The notes beneath the pieces were generated by a model. The model ran no database searches. It saw only the letters and a list, made by a program, of their open reading frames with translations, and had not been told where the DNA came from. A DNA stretch of 62,002 bases from an uncultured Oscillibacter sp. (GTDB lineage Bacteria; Bacillota; Clostridia; Oscillospirales; Oscillospiraceae). Within the stretch, counting starts at the first letter, position 1, and each line of letters begins with the position of its first letter. The translations under genes and the position numbers were made by a program. The stretch is taken from assembly GCF_910579365.1 (NCBI RefSeq), contig NZ_CAJTUX010000008.1, positions 1-62,002 on the forward strand, written 5' to 3'. Of this stretch, positions 1 to 8,245 are shown piece after piece.

Positions 1-97
1 CGGAAGACAGCTTCTCCAGGTTCTTAGAGAGCGCGCTGGTGTTGATGTTGTAGTTGCGGTAGGCGTTCATCGCCATAATATTGTGCTGAATACGCAT
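1..97 (-). CDS. hag: Flagellin, N-terminal fragment (runs off the left edge)
   Basis: Only the first 32 codons are in the window. They begin MRIQHNIMAMNAYRNYNIN and continue TSALSKNLEKLSS, the conserved D0/D1 start of bacterial flagellins, which form the coiled-coil export signal and filament core. The ATG is at 97-95 and is preceded by AAGGAG at 110-105. The gene has a sigma-28 promoter (293-319) and a leader of about 190 nt, so it is a late flagellar gene served by the fliA and flgM genes elsewhere in the window. The rest of the protein, including the variable central region, is not visible. Confidence 0.95.
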   Translation of the reverse strand, partial: MRIQHNIMAMNAYRNYNINTSALSKNLEKLSS

Positions 98-104
98 AAC
101 AAAT

Positions 105-110
105 CTCCTT
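105..110 (-). promoter_or_regulatory. Flagellin Shine-Dalgarno, possible second CsrA site
   Basis: Minus-strand AAGGAG lies 7 nt before the flagellin ATG. AGGA/GGA overlapping a Shine-Dalgarno is the classical place for CsrA to block ribosomes, and this one lies 24 nt from the AAGGA in the hairpin loop at 128-134. CsrA binding is inferred. Confidence 0.6.
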
Positions 111-121
111 ATTTAAATTCC

Positions 122-140
122 GGACGCGATCCTTGCGTCC
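122..140 (-). promoter_or_regulatory. Hairpin with AAGGATC loop in the flagellin leader (CsrA site)
   Basis: A perfect 6-bp stem, GGACGC with GCGTCC (122-127 and 135-140), closes a 7-nt loop that reads AAGGATC on the minus strand. High-affinity CsrA sites carry A(R)GGA in a hairpin loop, and the Bacillus subtilis hag leader has such a site plus one over the Shine-Dalgarno. The csrA and fliW genes at 13842-14560 supply the regulator and its antagonist. Confidence 0.7.
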
Positions 141-292
141 GTCCGCTTGGGTGGTGGCGGCCTCTGGCCCGGGCAACCGGCCGGACTGCCCGGACCTTCT
201 GCCGCCGGTACGGTATTTCAACCGGCCGCGCGGACCAGGTGAAACCTTTTGGGGCCCTTGGGATCAGCTGACGCTGAATCCGTTCAATAGTC

Positions 293-319
293 TTATCGGC
301 ACTTTTTTCACGAAATTAA
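293..319 (-). promoter_or_regulatory. Sigma-28 (FliA/SigD) promoter of flagellin
   Basis: The minus strand reads TTAA, 15 nt, GCCGATAA. The -10 is an exact match to the sigma-28 consensus and the spacer is the usual length. The same TTAA-N15-GCCGATA form is found before flgM (19912-19938). The expected start site is near 286, giving a leader of about 190 nt. Confidence 0.88.
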
Positions 320-380
320 GGGCGCGGCCAAAAAATTTCAAAGAACCCTTCCGTGCCCCGGCGGAGGCGGAAACTGCGCC

Positions 381-409
381 TTGCCCTTCGGGGCGCTTTA
401 TGATACACT
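381..409 (+). promoter_or_regulatory. Sigma-A-type promoter for the esterase
   Basis: TTGCCC at 381-386, a 17-nt spacer and TACACT at 404-409 lie about 40 nt upstream of the esterase start, which has AAGGAGGAGG at 434-443 as its ribosome binding site. Confidence 0.6.
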
Positions 410-448
410 GACAGCGGCGCAAGATTTGTTTAAAGGAGGAGGCGTCTC

Positions 449-1192
449 ATGCGCATCGAATATTATAAGGAATACAGCAGCCGCCTGGGCCGGGAAATGG
501 AATTCAAAGTATACGGCCACGGAGGCAAACCCGCCCTGGTCTTCCCCTGCCAGAACGGCCGGTTTTTCGACTGGGAGGGCTTCGGCATGCTGGAGACCCT
601 GGAAGACTATCTGGAGGGCGGGAAGCTCCAGCTCTTCACCGCAGACACCATTGACCGGGAGACGGTCTCCCAGGTGGACGGGAACCCCTATGACCGGGTG
701 CGGCGGCACGAAGCCTGGGTGAATTACCTGACGGAGGAGCTGGTCCCCCGCATCCGGGAGATCAACGGCACAAGGCAGGCTCTGCTGTCCACGGGGTTCT
801 CCATGGGGGCCTACCACGCGGGGAATCTGTTTTTCCGGCGGCCCGATATCTTTGACAGCGTCATCGCCCTTTCCGGCGTTTACGATACCTATGACATGTA
901 CAACGGCTATATGGACGAAGTGGTCTATGCCAACGACCCCTGCGCCAGCCTGGCGGGCATGCCGCCGGACCATCCCTACCTGTCGCTTTTCAACCAGCGC
1001 AGGATCATAATCTGCGTGGGACAGGGCGCCTGGGAGGAGCAGCTGCTGGCAGGCACCCGGCGTTTGGACGCCGTGCTGCGGGCCAAGGGCATCCGGGCCT
1101 GGGTGGATTATTGGGGCCTTGACGTGAACCACGACTGGCCCTGGTGGAAAAAACAGATTCGCTACTTCCTGCCCAACGTCCTCCCGGAATGA
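449..1192 (+). CDS. Esterase-like alpha/beta hydrolase
   Basis: A 247-residue protein of the putative esterase (esterase D / antigen 85-like) type. The nucleophile elbow GFSMG places the catalytic serine at residue 118, and a histidine in DVNHDW near residue 228 fits the catalytic triad. There is no signal peptide, so it should be cytoplasmic. The natural substrate cannot be told from sequence; members hydrolyse acyl esters or S-acyl bonds. It has its own promoter and ends at a strong terminator, so it looks monocistronic and unrelated to the flagellin gene it diverges from. Confidence 0.8.
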   Translation: MRIEYYKEYSSRLGREMEFKVYGHGGKPALVFPCQNGRFFDWEGFGMLETLEDYLEGGKLQLFTADTIDRETVSQVDGNPYDRVRRHEAWVNYLTEELVPRIREINGTRQALLSTGFSMGAYHAGNLFFRRPDIFDSVIALSGVYDTYDMYNGYMDEVVYANDPCASLAGMPPDHPYLSLFNQRRIIICVGQGAWEEQLLAGTRRLDAVLRAKGIRAWVDYWGLDVNHDWPWWKKQIRYFLPNVLPE

Positions 1193-1199
1193 GCGCCCA

Positions 1200-1227
1200 A
1201 AAAGGGACTGCCCAGGCAGTCCCTTTT
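1200..1227. terminator. Bidirectional rho-independent terminator
   Basis: A 12-bp perfect stem, AAAAGGGACTGC with GCAGTCCCTTTT, has a 4-nt loop and T/A runs on both sides. It serves the esterase on the plus strand and the zinc-ribbon gene on the minus strand. Confidence 0.9.
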
Positions 1228-1249
1228 CTTTGCTCTCGTTCTGAAAAAA

Positions 1250-1633
1250 TCACTCGCCCATGGGCGCGCCGCACTGGGGGCAGAACTTGCTGTCGGACTC
1301 CGCGCCGCAGATGGGGCACTTCTTTCCGGCGAAGTCCTCCTCCGCCTCTTCGGCGGGCTCTTCCTTCACAGGCTTGCTGGCCTCCAGCTCGGCAATCTTA
1401 GCCTTGGAAGCGCTGACGGCCTCCACCGCCTCCCGCACCGCGTCGGGAATCTCGCCCTCATACTCGCTGACAAACCACTCGCCGATAGCGCGGTAGTTCT
1501 TGTCGATCTCCTTCTGCTCGCCGGCGATGGCGACGTTGATCTTCACCAGCTCGGCGGCGTCCTTGGTCCGGTCTGCGGCCCGGTTGGCCACATCCTTTGC
1601 CTTGCGGGTCAGTTCGTCAAAATTAAACGCCAT
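1250..1633 (-). CDS. Small protein with C-terminal zinc ribbon
   Basis: A 127-residue protein with no assigned function. Residues 1-90 are charged and helical and probably form a coiled coil. Residues about 105-123 hold two CPxCG knuckles (CPICG and CPQCG), which normally bind one zinc. Such proteins are common in Clostridia, usually as unnamed zinc-ribbon proteins. An AAGGGGA ribosome site and a good promoter (1717-1745) sit upstream. It is a single-gene unit ending at the shared terminator at 1200-1227. Confidence 0.75.
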   Translation of the reverse strand: MAFNFDELTRKAKDVANRAADRTKDAAELVKINVAIAGEQKEIDKNYRAIGEWFVSEYEGEIPDAVREAVEAVSASKAKIAELEASKPVKEEPAEEAEEDFAGKKCPICGAESDSKFCPQCGAPMGE

Positions 1634-1716
1634 GTTGTTGGTCCCCTTTCATATTTTGAACCTGCCTTGGCAGGCTTCGGCCTCTTGATTCCGTCATCCT
1701 GCCGATTGTGAGACCT

Positions 1717-1745
1717 AGTATAACGCATCCATTTGGGAAACGCAA
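1717..1745 (-). promoter_or_regulatory. Sigma-A promoter for the zinc-ribbon gene
   Basis: The minus strand has TTGCGT (1745-1740), a 17-nt spacer and TATACT (1722-1717), about 85 nt before the gene. Confidence 0.65.
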
Positions 1746-1787
1746 CAGAATTCCCCCATGTTTTACAGTTCGTTTTCAATCGGCGGC

Positions 1788-2936
1788 TCAATCGTCCATT
1801 TCCGCTTTCAAAACCGCGCCGGTGGCGGCGTTGATTTCGTAGTCGTACTCCATCCGCCCCACTTCAAACTCCACCTCATAGACCTGGACGCCGTCCTCCC
1901 AATCCAGTTTGCATTTGACTTTCACGGCGTCCGCCTCCTGAACCCCGGCATGGGCGAATGCGGCGGACTTGGCGGCCGCCTCGCCGATGAGGGTTCCGCC
2001 TCCCCCGGCGGCGGAAGCGGCGGCGGAGACATGACTGAGGACCTTCTCCTCCCGCTTCAGCACAGCCCCGTCGTAGAGGCCGATCTCGTACTCATAGCGT
2101 CGTTCCGCCGTGGCAAACTCCACCTCGTAATGCTCCGGGCGGCCGTCGTCGTATTCCAGCCAGGCGTTGCAGTAAACCGTGCCGCTCTCCTGAAGCCCAG
2201 CGTCGGCCAGAGCAGCGCGCTCCGCCTCGGCCTCGCCAATCAGGGCAGTCTGGCCGGCGGACTGGGAGGGGGCCGGATTTCCGGCAGGGGCGGAAGACGG
2301 CGCGGATTCCCCGGGGGTCTTCCCTTCGGAGGGCGCGGGGGAAGCCGTTTGATCCTCTCCTTCGGAGGGGGCGGAGGGCATCCCGGCATCCGGGGCGGCG
2401 GCATAAACCTGGAGAATGTCGGGCGTCCCCTCCAGCACCTCGCCGGTATAAGCGTCCACCTTATAGTTAAACTCCCCCAGAGTGGGGTGGCGGAGCTCCA
2501 CTTCATAGTGGGCGGGCGTCTCGTCCAGCTCCGGCTCCGCCTCCCAGGTGACGGCGTTTGTCTCCCATGTGCCGGCGTACTTCTCCACGGCCTCGGCCGC
2601 GGCGGAGAATCCGATGGGCAGGCCCGGCGCGCCGGTTTGAAGCAGCTGCACCAGCTCCTCCCGGCTCAGCTCCTCCAGACTTCCGGCGGACAGGCTGCTG
2701 TTTTGCAGCAGCACCGCCTCAATGATATCCTTTTTATTGGAGGCGTCCGGAGCGTCCCGTGTCTCCGTACTCTGGGGCATCGCCCCGGCCTGCTGCGCCG
2801 GCGGCGGAGTCTGGGCTTTTCCGCCGAATATCTGCCAAAGCTGAAGACCCAGCACCGCCGCCAGGAGGACAACGGTGGCCGTCAGCAGCCAGCGGATCAG
2901 CCGCTTTTCATTGGTTTCCTTTCGCTCGGGGGGCAT
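1788..2936 (-). CDS. Membrane-anchored PepSY-domain protein
   Basis: About 382 residues. A short basic N-terminus is followed by one membrane segment (WLLTATVVLLAAVLGLQLW), so the rest should be outside the cell. Three PepSY-like units are visible: one ending FNYKVDAYTGEVLEG and two better ones ending YEYEIGLYDGAVLKRE and YDYEINAATGAVLKAE. They are separated by a Ser/Pro/Ala-rich linker. PepSY modules are known from protease propeptides and are thought to inhibit or bind peptidases; the target here is unknown. The ATG at 2936 was chosen because an upstream ATG (2948) directly abuts its only ribosome-site candidate. A neat sigma-A promoter precedes it. Confidence 0.75.
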   Translation of the reverse strand: MPPERKETNEKRLIRWLLTATVVLLAAVLGLQLWQIFGGKAQTPPPAQQAGAMPQSTETRDAPDASNKKDIIEAVLLQNSSLSAGSLEELSREELVQLLQTGAPGLPIGFSAAAEAVEKYAGTWETNAVTWEAEPELDETPAHYEVELRHPTLGEFNYKVDAYTGEVLEGTPDILQVYAAAPDAGMPSAPSEGEDQTASPAPSEGKTPGESAPSSAPAGNPAPSQSAGQTALIGEAEAERAALADAGLQESGTVYCNAWLEYDDGRPEHYEVEFATAERRYEYEIGLYDGAVLKREEKVLSHVSAAASAAGGGGTLIGEAAAKSAAFAHAGVQEADAVKVKCKLDWEDGVQVYEVEFEVGRMEYDYEINAATGAVLKAEMDD

Positions 2937-2965
2937 ATGAATCACCATCCTTTTTGTATGGCTTC

Positions 2966-2994
2966 ATTATAACGGGGCGCGGAGGAAATGTCCA
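2966..2994 (-). promoter_or_regulatory. Sigma-A promoter for the PepSY gene
   Basis: TGGACA, a 17-nt spacer and TATAAT are read on the minus strand, about 25 nt before the start codon. Confidence 0.75.
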
Positions 2995-3018
2995 GAGGGG
3001 ATTCTGTGCGTTTTGGGA

Positions 3019-3047
3019 TTGACAGGCTGGAAAAAAACAGGTAAAAT
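3019..3047 (+). promoter_or_regulatory. Sigma-A promoter for tRNA-Arg
   Basis: A consensus TTGACA (3019-3024), 17-nt spacer and TAAAAT (3042-3047) end 21 nt before the tRNA. Confidence 0.85.
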
Positions 3048-3068
3048 AATTGCATTGCCCTTCCATAT

Positions 3069-3145
3069 GCCCTGGTAGCTCAGTAGGATAGAGCGAACGC
3101 CTCCTAAGCGTTAGGCCGCTGGTTCGACTCCAGTCCAGGGTGCCA
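3069..3145 (+). tRNA. tRNA-Arg (anticodon CCU)
   Basis: A full cloverleaf can be drawn. The acceptor GCCCTGG pairs with CCAGGGT (a terminal G-U pair). The anticodon arm is AACGC-CTCCTAA-GCGTT, giving anticodon CCT (CCU), which reads AGG. The T arm is CTGG-TTCGACT-CCAG, and CCA is encoded at 3143-3145. No integrase or repeated tRNA end is seen nearby, so there is no sign of an integrated element at this tRNA. Confidence 0.95.
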
Positions 3146-3150
3146 GCTCA

Positions 3151-3217
3151 GAAATTCCCCTTACCGCTGCGCTTCCCGCCCCGCAGGGGCGGAAAGCTCC
3201 GCCGGACGGGGAATTTC
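3151..3217 (+). repeat. Nested inverted repeat after tRNA-Arg
   Basis: An outer 10-bp stem, GAAATTCCCC (3151-3160) with GGGGAATTTC (3208-3217), encloses an inner hairpin, CCGCCCC-GCA-GGGGCGG (3176-3192). It starts 5 nt after the tRNA CCA and is followed only by TTC, not a proper T run. It may protect or process the tRNA 3-prime end, or be the start of the lrgA leader. Confidence 0.55.
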
Positions 3218-3225
3218 TTCGCTTT

Positions 3226-3251
3226 CGGACGGAATCTGCGGATTCCGTCCG
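3226..3251 (+). repeat. Hairpin in the lrgA leader
   Basis: A 10-bp perfect stem, CGGACGGAAT with ATTCCGTCCG, has a 6-nt loop and sits 45 nt before lrgA. A G run follows rather than a T run, so it is not a standard terminator. Confidence 0.55.
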
Positions 3252-3295
3252 AGGGGGGGACGGCGTGCGGGGATTTATTTTGTGGAGGTATGGGG

Positions 3296-3655
3296 ATGAA
3301 GTTTGTTTTTCAGTTTTTACGGATTTTGGGCTTTTGCTTTTTGGGGGAGGTGCTTCATGCGCTGCTGCCTCTTCCTGTGCCGGCCAGTATTTATGGGCTG
3401 GCGCTGCTGCTGCTTGCTTTGAAGACTGGGTTGGTGCGGCTGGATCAGGTGAAGGAGACGGCGGGATTCTTGATTGCCGTCTTTCCGCTGCTCTTTGTGC
3501 CGGGGGCCGCTGGGATCATGGAGTTGGGGAGTGTGCTGAGGGCGATGTGGCTTCCCGTCCTGCTGGCTGTGACCTTGGTGACGGTTTTGGTGATGGCCGC
3601 CGCCGGACGGATTACGCAGGCGGTTATCCGGAGAAAGGAGGCCCGGCATGACTGA
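3296..3655 (+). CDS. lrgA: CidA/LrgA family holin-like membrane protein
   Basis: A 119-residue, almost wholly hydrophobic protein with about four membrane helices, matching the CidA/LrgA family in length and in the motif PVPASIYGLALLLLALK. The family is proposed to form small membrane oligomers that, with LrgB, influence murein hydrolase activity and export of small organic acids such as pyruvate. The ATG at 3296 is chosen for the GGAGG at 3284-3288; longer frames would overlap the tRNA. It overlaps lrgB by 8 nt. The first third uses many T-rich codons, unlike lrgB. Confidence 0.85.
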   Translation: MKFVFQFLRILGFCFLGEVLHALLPLPVPASIYGLALLLLALKTGLVRLDQVKETAGFLIAVFPLLFVPGAAGIMELGSVLRAMWLPVLLAVTLVTVLVMAAAGRITQAVIRRKEARHD

Positions 3656-4343
3656 GCTTTTGACCACGGGGGCCGTCTGGGGCGTGCTGCTGACCCTGGC
3701 CGCCTTTGCCCTGGGGACCTTCTTGCAGCGGAAAACCGGGCGGGCTTGGTGCAATCCCCTGCTGCTGGGCGCTCTTTTTGTTGTCCTCTTTCTCCGGCTC
3801 TGCCGGATTCCCTACCCGGACTATCAGGCCAGCGCCGCTCCCGTGAGCTATCTGCTCCTTCCCGCCACCGTCAGTCTGGCCGTGCCCCTCTACGAGCAAT
3901 GGGAAGCCCTGCGGAACCACACCGCCGCCATTCTCTCCGGCATCGGAGCCGGAGCCGCTGTCAGCGTGGGCGCCATTCTGGTTCTGGCCTGGGCCTTTCA
4001 CATGGACCGCTCCGCTGCCGTCAGCCTGCTGCCCAAGTCCGTCACCACCGCCATCGGAACCGACGTCTCCGCCGAGCTGGGGGGCATCCCCGCCCTGACC
4101 ACCGCCGTCATCATCCTCACCGGCATCTTTGGGAACCTCGCCGCCCAAGGGGTGTGCAGGCTGTTCCGCATTACGGACCCCGTGGCGCAGGGCGTGGGCA
4201 TCGGCGCCGCCGCCCATGCCATCGGCACCGCCAAGGCCCTGGAGATGGGGCCGGTGGAGGGAGCCATGAGCAGTCTCTCCATTGCTGTGGCCGGGATTTT
4301 GACGGCGCTGCTCTGTCCCCTGGCCGTTCATCTGCTGCCCTAG
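3648..4343 (+). CDS. lrgB: LrgB/CidB family membrane protein
   Basis: 231 residues with about six to seven membrane helices. The LrgB family core is clear: LLPKSVTTAIGTDVS in the middle and GAAAHAIGTAKALEMG toward the end. It is the obligate partner of LrgA; roles in autolysis control and in pyruvate or glycolate transport have been described for relatives. The start overlaps the end of lrgA, pointing to coupled translation. A strong terminator follows. Confidence 0.88.
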   Translation: MTELLTTGAVWGVLLTLAAFALGTFLQRKTGRAWCNPLLLGALFVVLFLRLCRIPYPDYQASAAPVSYLLLPATVSLAVPLYEQWEALRNHTAAILSGIGAGAAVSVGAILVLAWAFHMDRSAAVSLLPKSVTTAIGTDVSAELGGIPALTTAVIILTGIFGNLAAQGVCRLFRITDPVAQGVGIGAAAHAIGTAKALEMGPVEGAMSSLSIAVAGILTALLCPLAVHLLP

Positions 4344-4370
4344 GCGGCCTGCCCGAAACGTTGCGAAAAA

Positions 4371-4400
4371 CCCCTGGCGCGGTCCGGCGCCAGGGGTTTT
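4371..4400. terminator. Bidirectional terminator between lrgB and the nucleoside transporter operon
   Basis: Stem CCCCTGGCGC (4371-4380) with GCGCCAGGGG (4387-4396), followed by TTTT on the plus strand and preceded by AAAAA, which serves the minus-strand operon ending at 4445. Confidence 0.9.
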
Positions 4401-4444
4401 CTGATACAGTTCGTATTTTTCCGACAGATATCTACAATTTGGAC

Positions 4445-5386
4445 TTATCTCTGTCCCTTGTCGTAGGGGACACCCTCGGCCTTGGGGGCTCTGGACTTCT
4501 TGGAGGTAAAGGCCAGCACCACCAGGGAGATGATGTAGGGCAGCATGTTGTACACAGCGGCGGGGAGGTTCAGGGCCTTCAGCATGTCAAAGCCGGAGTA
4601 CACGTTGCCCAGGGCCCGGAAGAAGCCGAACAGCAGCGCCGCCAGGGCGATGCGGGTGGGCTTCCACTGGCCGAAGATCATGACGGCCAGGGCCAGGAAG
4701 CCGAAGCCCGCCACGCCGTTTTCAAACTTCCACTCGCTGACGCCGGCGGTGATGTACACGATGCCGCCCAAACCTCCCAGCATACCGGAGATCAGCACGC
4801 CGGCATAACGCATCTTATAGACGTTGATGCCCACGCTGTCCGCCGCCTGGGGATGCTCGCCGCAGGCCATGAGCCGCAGGCCGAAGCGGGTCTTGTACAA
4901 GGAGACGTAGGAGCCGATGAGAGCCAGCAGGGCCAGCAGCATGAACCAGTTGAACTCAAAGCTGCCGATGTTCACCAGGAAGGCCTTCTTGGCGTTGATG
5001 TACTGAATGGTGGAGGACACATTGTCCACGCTCTCGGCGGTGTTCATGGCCTTGACGAAGACCGTGGCCGCCGCGGTGCCCAGCAGGTTCATGGCGGTGC
5101 CCACCAGAGTCTGGTCCGCCTTGAAGTTGATGGCGGCCACCGCCAGCAGCAGGGAGTACAGCATGCCCAGCAGGATGGCAGCCAGCACCACCAGCAAAAT
5201 CATGCCGATGGCGGGAGTACTGTCCGGCAGGAACTTCATCATCAGCGCGCCGCCCAGGGCGCCCATGACCATGATGCCCTCCAGGCCGATGTTGATGACG
5301 CCGGAATGCTCCGAGAAGCAGCCGCCCAGGGCCACCAGAAGCAGCACGGACGCGAAAATCAGCGTATATTGCAGCAGGAGGATCAT
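4445..5386 (-). CDS. nupQ: Nucleoside ABC transporter permease (NupQ/YufQ-like)
   Basis: A 313-residue permease with about eight to nine membrane helices. The segment SGVINIGLEGIMVMGALGG is typical of permeases that work with BMP-family lipoproteins (BPD_transp_2 family). It forms the membrane pore with the permease encoded just upstream; the two genes overlap by 4 nt. With the ATPase and BMP lipoprotein it should import nucleosides, in keeping with deoD and deoC next door. The exact nucleoside range cannot be read from sequence. Confidence 0.88.
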   Translation of the reverse strand: MILLLQYTLIFASVLLLVALGGCFSEHSGVINIGLEGIMVMGALGGALMMKFLPDSTPAIGMILLVVLAAILLGMLYSLLLAVAAINFKADQTLVGTAMNLLGTAAATVFVKAMNTAESVDNVSSTIQYINAKKAFLVNIGSFEFNWFMLLALLALIGSYVSLYKTRFGLRLMACGEHPQAADSVGINVYKMRYAGVLISGMLGGLGGIVYITAGVSEWKFENGVAGFGFLALAVMIFGQWKPTRIALAALLFGFFRALGNVYSGFDMLKALNLPAAVYNMLPYIISLVVLAFTSKKSRAPKAEGVPYDKGQR

Positions 5387-6510
5387 TTCCCGTCGCCTCC
5401 TTTCCCGGCGGCCTTCTTCTCATCCCGGCGGTTGAGCCAGCTGTTCAGCGCCATCTTGAAGAAGAGAACGAAGCCGCACAGATAGATAATCAAAGCGGAG
5501 ATAAAGTCGGAGATCTGCGAGGAGTACATGGTCTTATCCACATACGCGCCGCCGTTGGTGATGTGCTGAATGAAATAGGAGGAGAAAATCGCGCCAATGG
5601 GGTTCAGCCCGCCCAGGAAGGCGGCGGCGATGCCGTTGAAGCCCATGGCGGGGACGGCGGACTGGGTGCACTGCCACTGCTCGAACCCGGTGAGGAACAG
5701 CATGGCCGCGCCCATGGAGGCCAGGCCCCCCGCGATGGCCATGGTGAGAATCAGGTTCTTCTTCTCCCGCATGCCGCAGTACTTGGCGGCAAACTTGTTG
5801 CAGCCGGTGGCCTTCAGCTCATAGCCCAGCTTGGTCTTCTCCAGCAGGACCCACACCAGAATGGCCACAAGAACGGCCAGAGGAATGGCCAGGCCCACAT
5901 ACTGATTCTTGCTGAACAGCGCGCCCAGACCCAGGGAGGGCAGGATCGCCCCCTCGTTGGTGCTGGCCAGGGTAAAGGTATAGGGGCTGGTCTCCTCCTT
6001 CACCAGGGTCAGCAGCATGTTCACGGCATAGAGGCTGATCCAGTTCAGCATGATGCAGGAGATGACCTCGTTGACGTTGCAGTAAGCCTTCAGCACGCCG
6101 GAGATGGCGCCCAGGGCGGCCCCGGCGGCGATGGCGGCGATGAGGCAGGCGAACCAGGGCAGCTTCAGCCCCAGGGCGCAGTACAGGCACGCGCCGGTGC
6201 CCACCACGTACTGCCCCGCCGCGCCGATGTTGAACAGGCCCACCTTATAGGCGAAGAGCACCGACAGGCTGCACATCAGCAACGGAGCGGTCTTCACCAG
6301 GGTGCTGCCGAAATAGCGCAGCTGGGCGGTGGATTTGGAGTAGGTCATGAAGTTTTCCACGATGGCCACAATGGCCCCATTGGCCCCGGCGGGATTGATG
6401 AGCAGCAAGGCCACATACCCCACTATCAGGCCCAGCAGAATGCACAGCAGCGAGGCCAGCAGAGACTGGACCGCGCCGTTGCGCAGCAGGGACGTTTTTT
6501 CCTTTTTCAT
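5383..6510 (-). CDS. nupP: Nucleoside ABC transporter permease (NupP/YufP-like)
   Basis: A 375-residue polytopic permease of the BPD_transp_2 family, with YKVGLFNIGAAGQYVVGTGA in the conserved early region and about ten helices. It is the longer member of the permease pair, as in Bacillus nupP/nupQ. Its start lies 3 nt after the end of the ATPase gene and its end overlaps nupQ by 4 nt, so the three are translated as one unit. Confidence 0.88.
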   Translation of the reverse strand: MKKEKTSLLRNGAVQSLLASLLCILLGLIVGYVALLLINPAGANGAIVAIVENFMTYSKSTAQLRYFGSTLVKTAPLLMCSLSVLFAYKVGLFNIGAAGQYVVGTGACLYCALGLKLPWFACLIAAIAAGAALGAISGVLKAYCNVNEVISCIMLNWISLYAVNMLLTLVKEETSPYTFTLASTNEGAILPSLGLGALFSKNQYVGLAIPLAVLVAILVWVLLEKTKLGYELKATGCNKFAAKYCGMREKKNLILTMAIAGGLASMGAAMLFLTGFEQWQCTQSAVPAMGFNGIAAAFLGGLNPIGAIFSSYFIQHITNGGAYVDKTMYSSQISDFISALIIYLCGFVLFFKMALNSWLNRRDEKKAAGKGGDGK

Positions 6511-6513
6511 GTC

Positions 6514-8052
<1,539 letters not shown>

Positions 8053-8107
8053 AACCTCCTCCTTCTCTGTTTCCTCGAACCGTCTGTGAGAATAATGGTT
8101 CCTGTTT

Positions 8108-8136
8108 ATTATACCATATCCCGCCGGGAATTTCAA
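8108..8136 (-). promoter_or_regulatory. Sigma-A promoter for nupOPQ
   Basis: TTGAAA (8136-8131), a 17-nt spacer and TATAAT (8113-8108) on the minus strand. It lies downstream of the lipoprotein terminator, so the transporter core is transcribed independently of the lipoprotein. Confidence 0.82.
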
Positions 8137-8200
8137 AGGATTTTTTGCAAATTTTCACAAGGTTGACCTTTTTCCAAAAACTGCCTGTCCGCCCAACAAA

Positions 8201-8230
8201 AACGAGGACGGGAAATATCCCGTCCTCGTT
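8201..8230 (-). terminator. Terminator after the BMP lipoprotein gene
   Basis: A 13-bp perfect stem, AACGAGGACGGGA with TCCCGTCCTCGTT, has a 4-nt loop and a T-rich tail on the minus strand. It separates the lipoprotein gene from nupO. Confidence 0.9.
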
Positions 8231-8245
8231 TGGTTTGGCGCTTTT

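Larger units (their letters stand above)
98..448. other. Divergent intergenic region: flagellin leader and two promoters
   Basis: This 351-nt stretch has no convincing gene. On the minus strand it holds the flagellin promoter and its GC-rich leader; on the plus strand it holds a sigma-A-type promoter for the esterase. The leader contains several inverted repeats made of CCGG-rich segments (about 165-235) besides the hairpin listed separately. Confidence 0.7.

Noticed and set aside
3069..3145. tRNA-Arg as an integration site of a mobile element
   Set aside because: No integrase, no repeated copy of the tRNA end and no break in gene style was found around it.
3140..3295. A longer LrgA with an N-terminal extension starting inside the tRNA
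   Set aside because: It would overlap the tRNA and include the hairpins; the ATG at 3296 has a proper ribosome site and gives normal family length.
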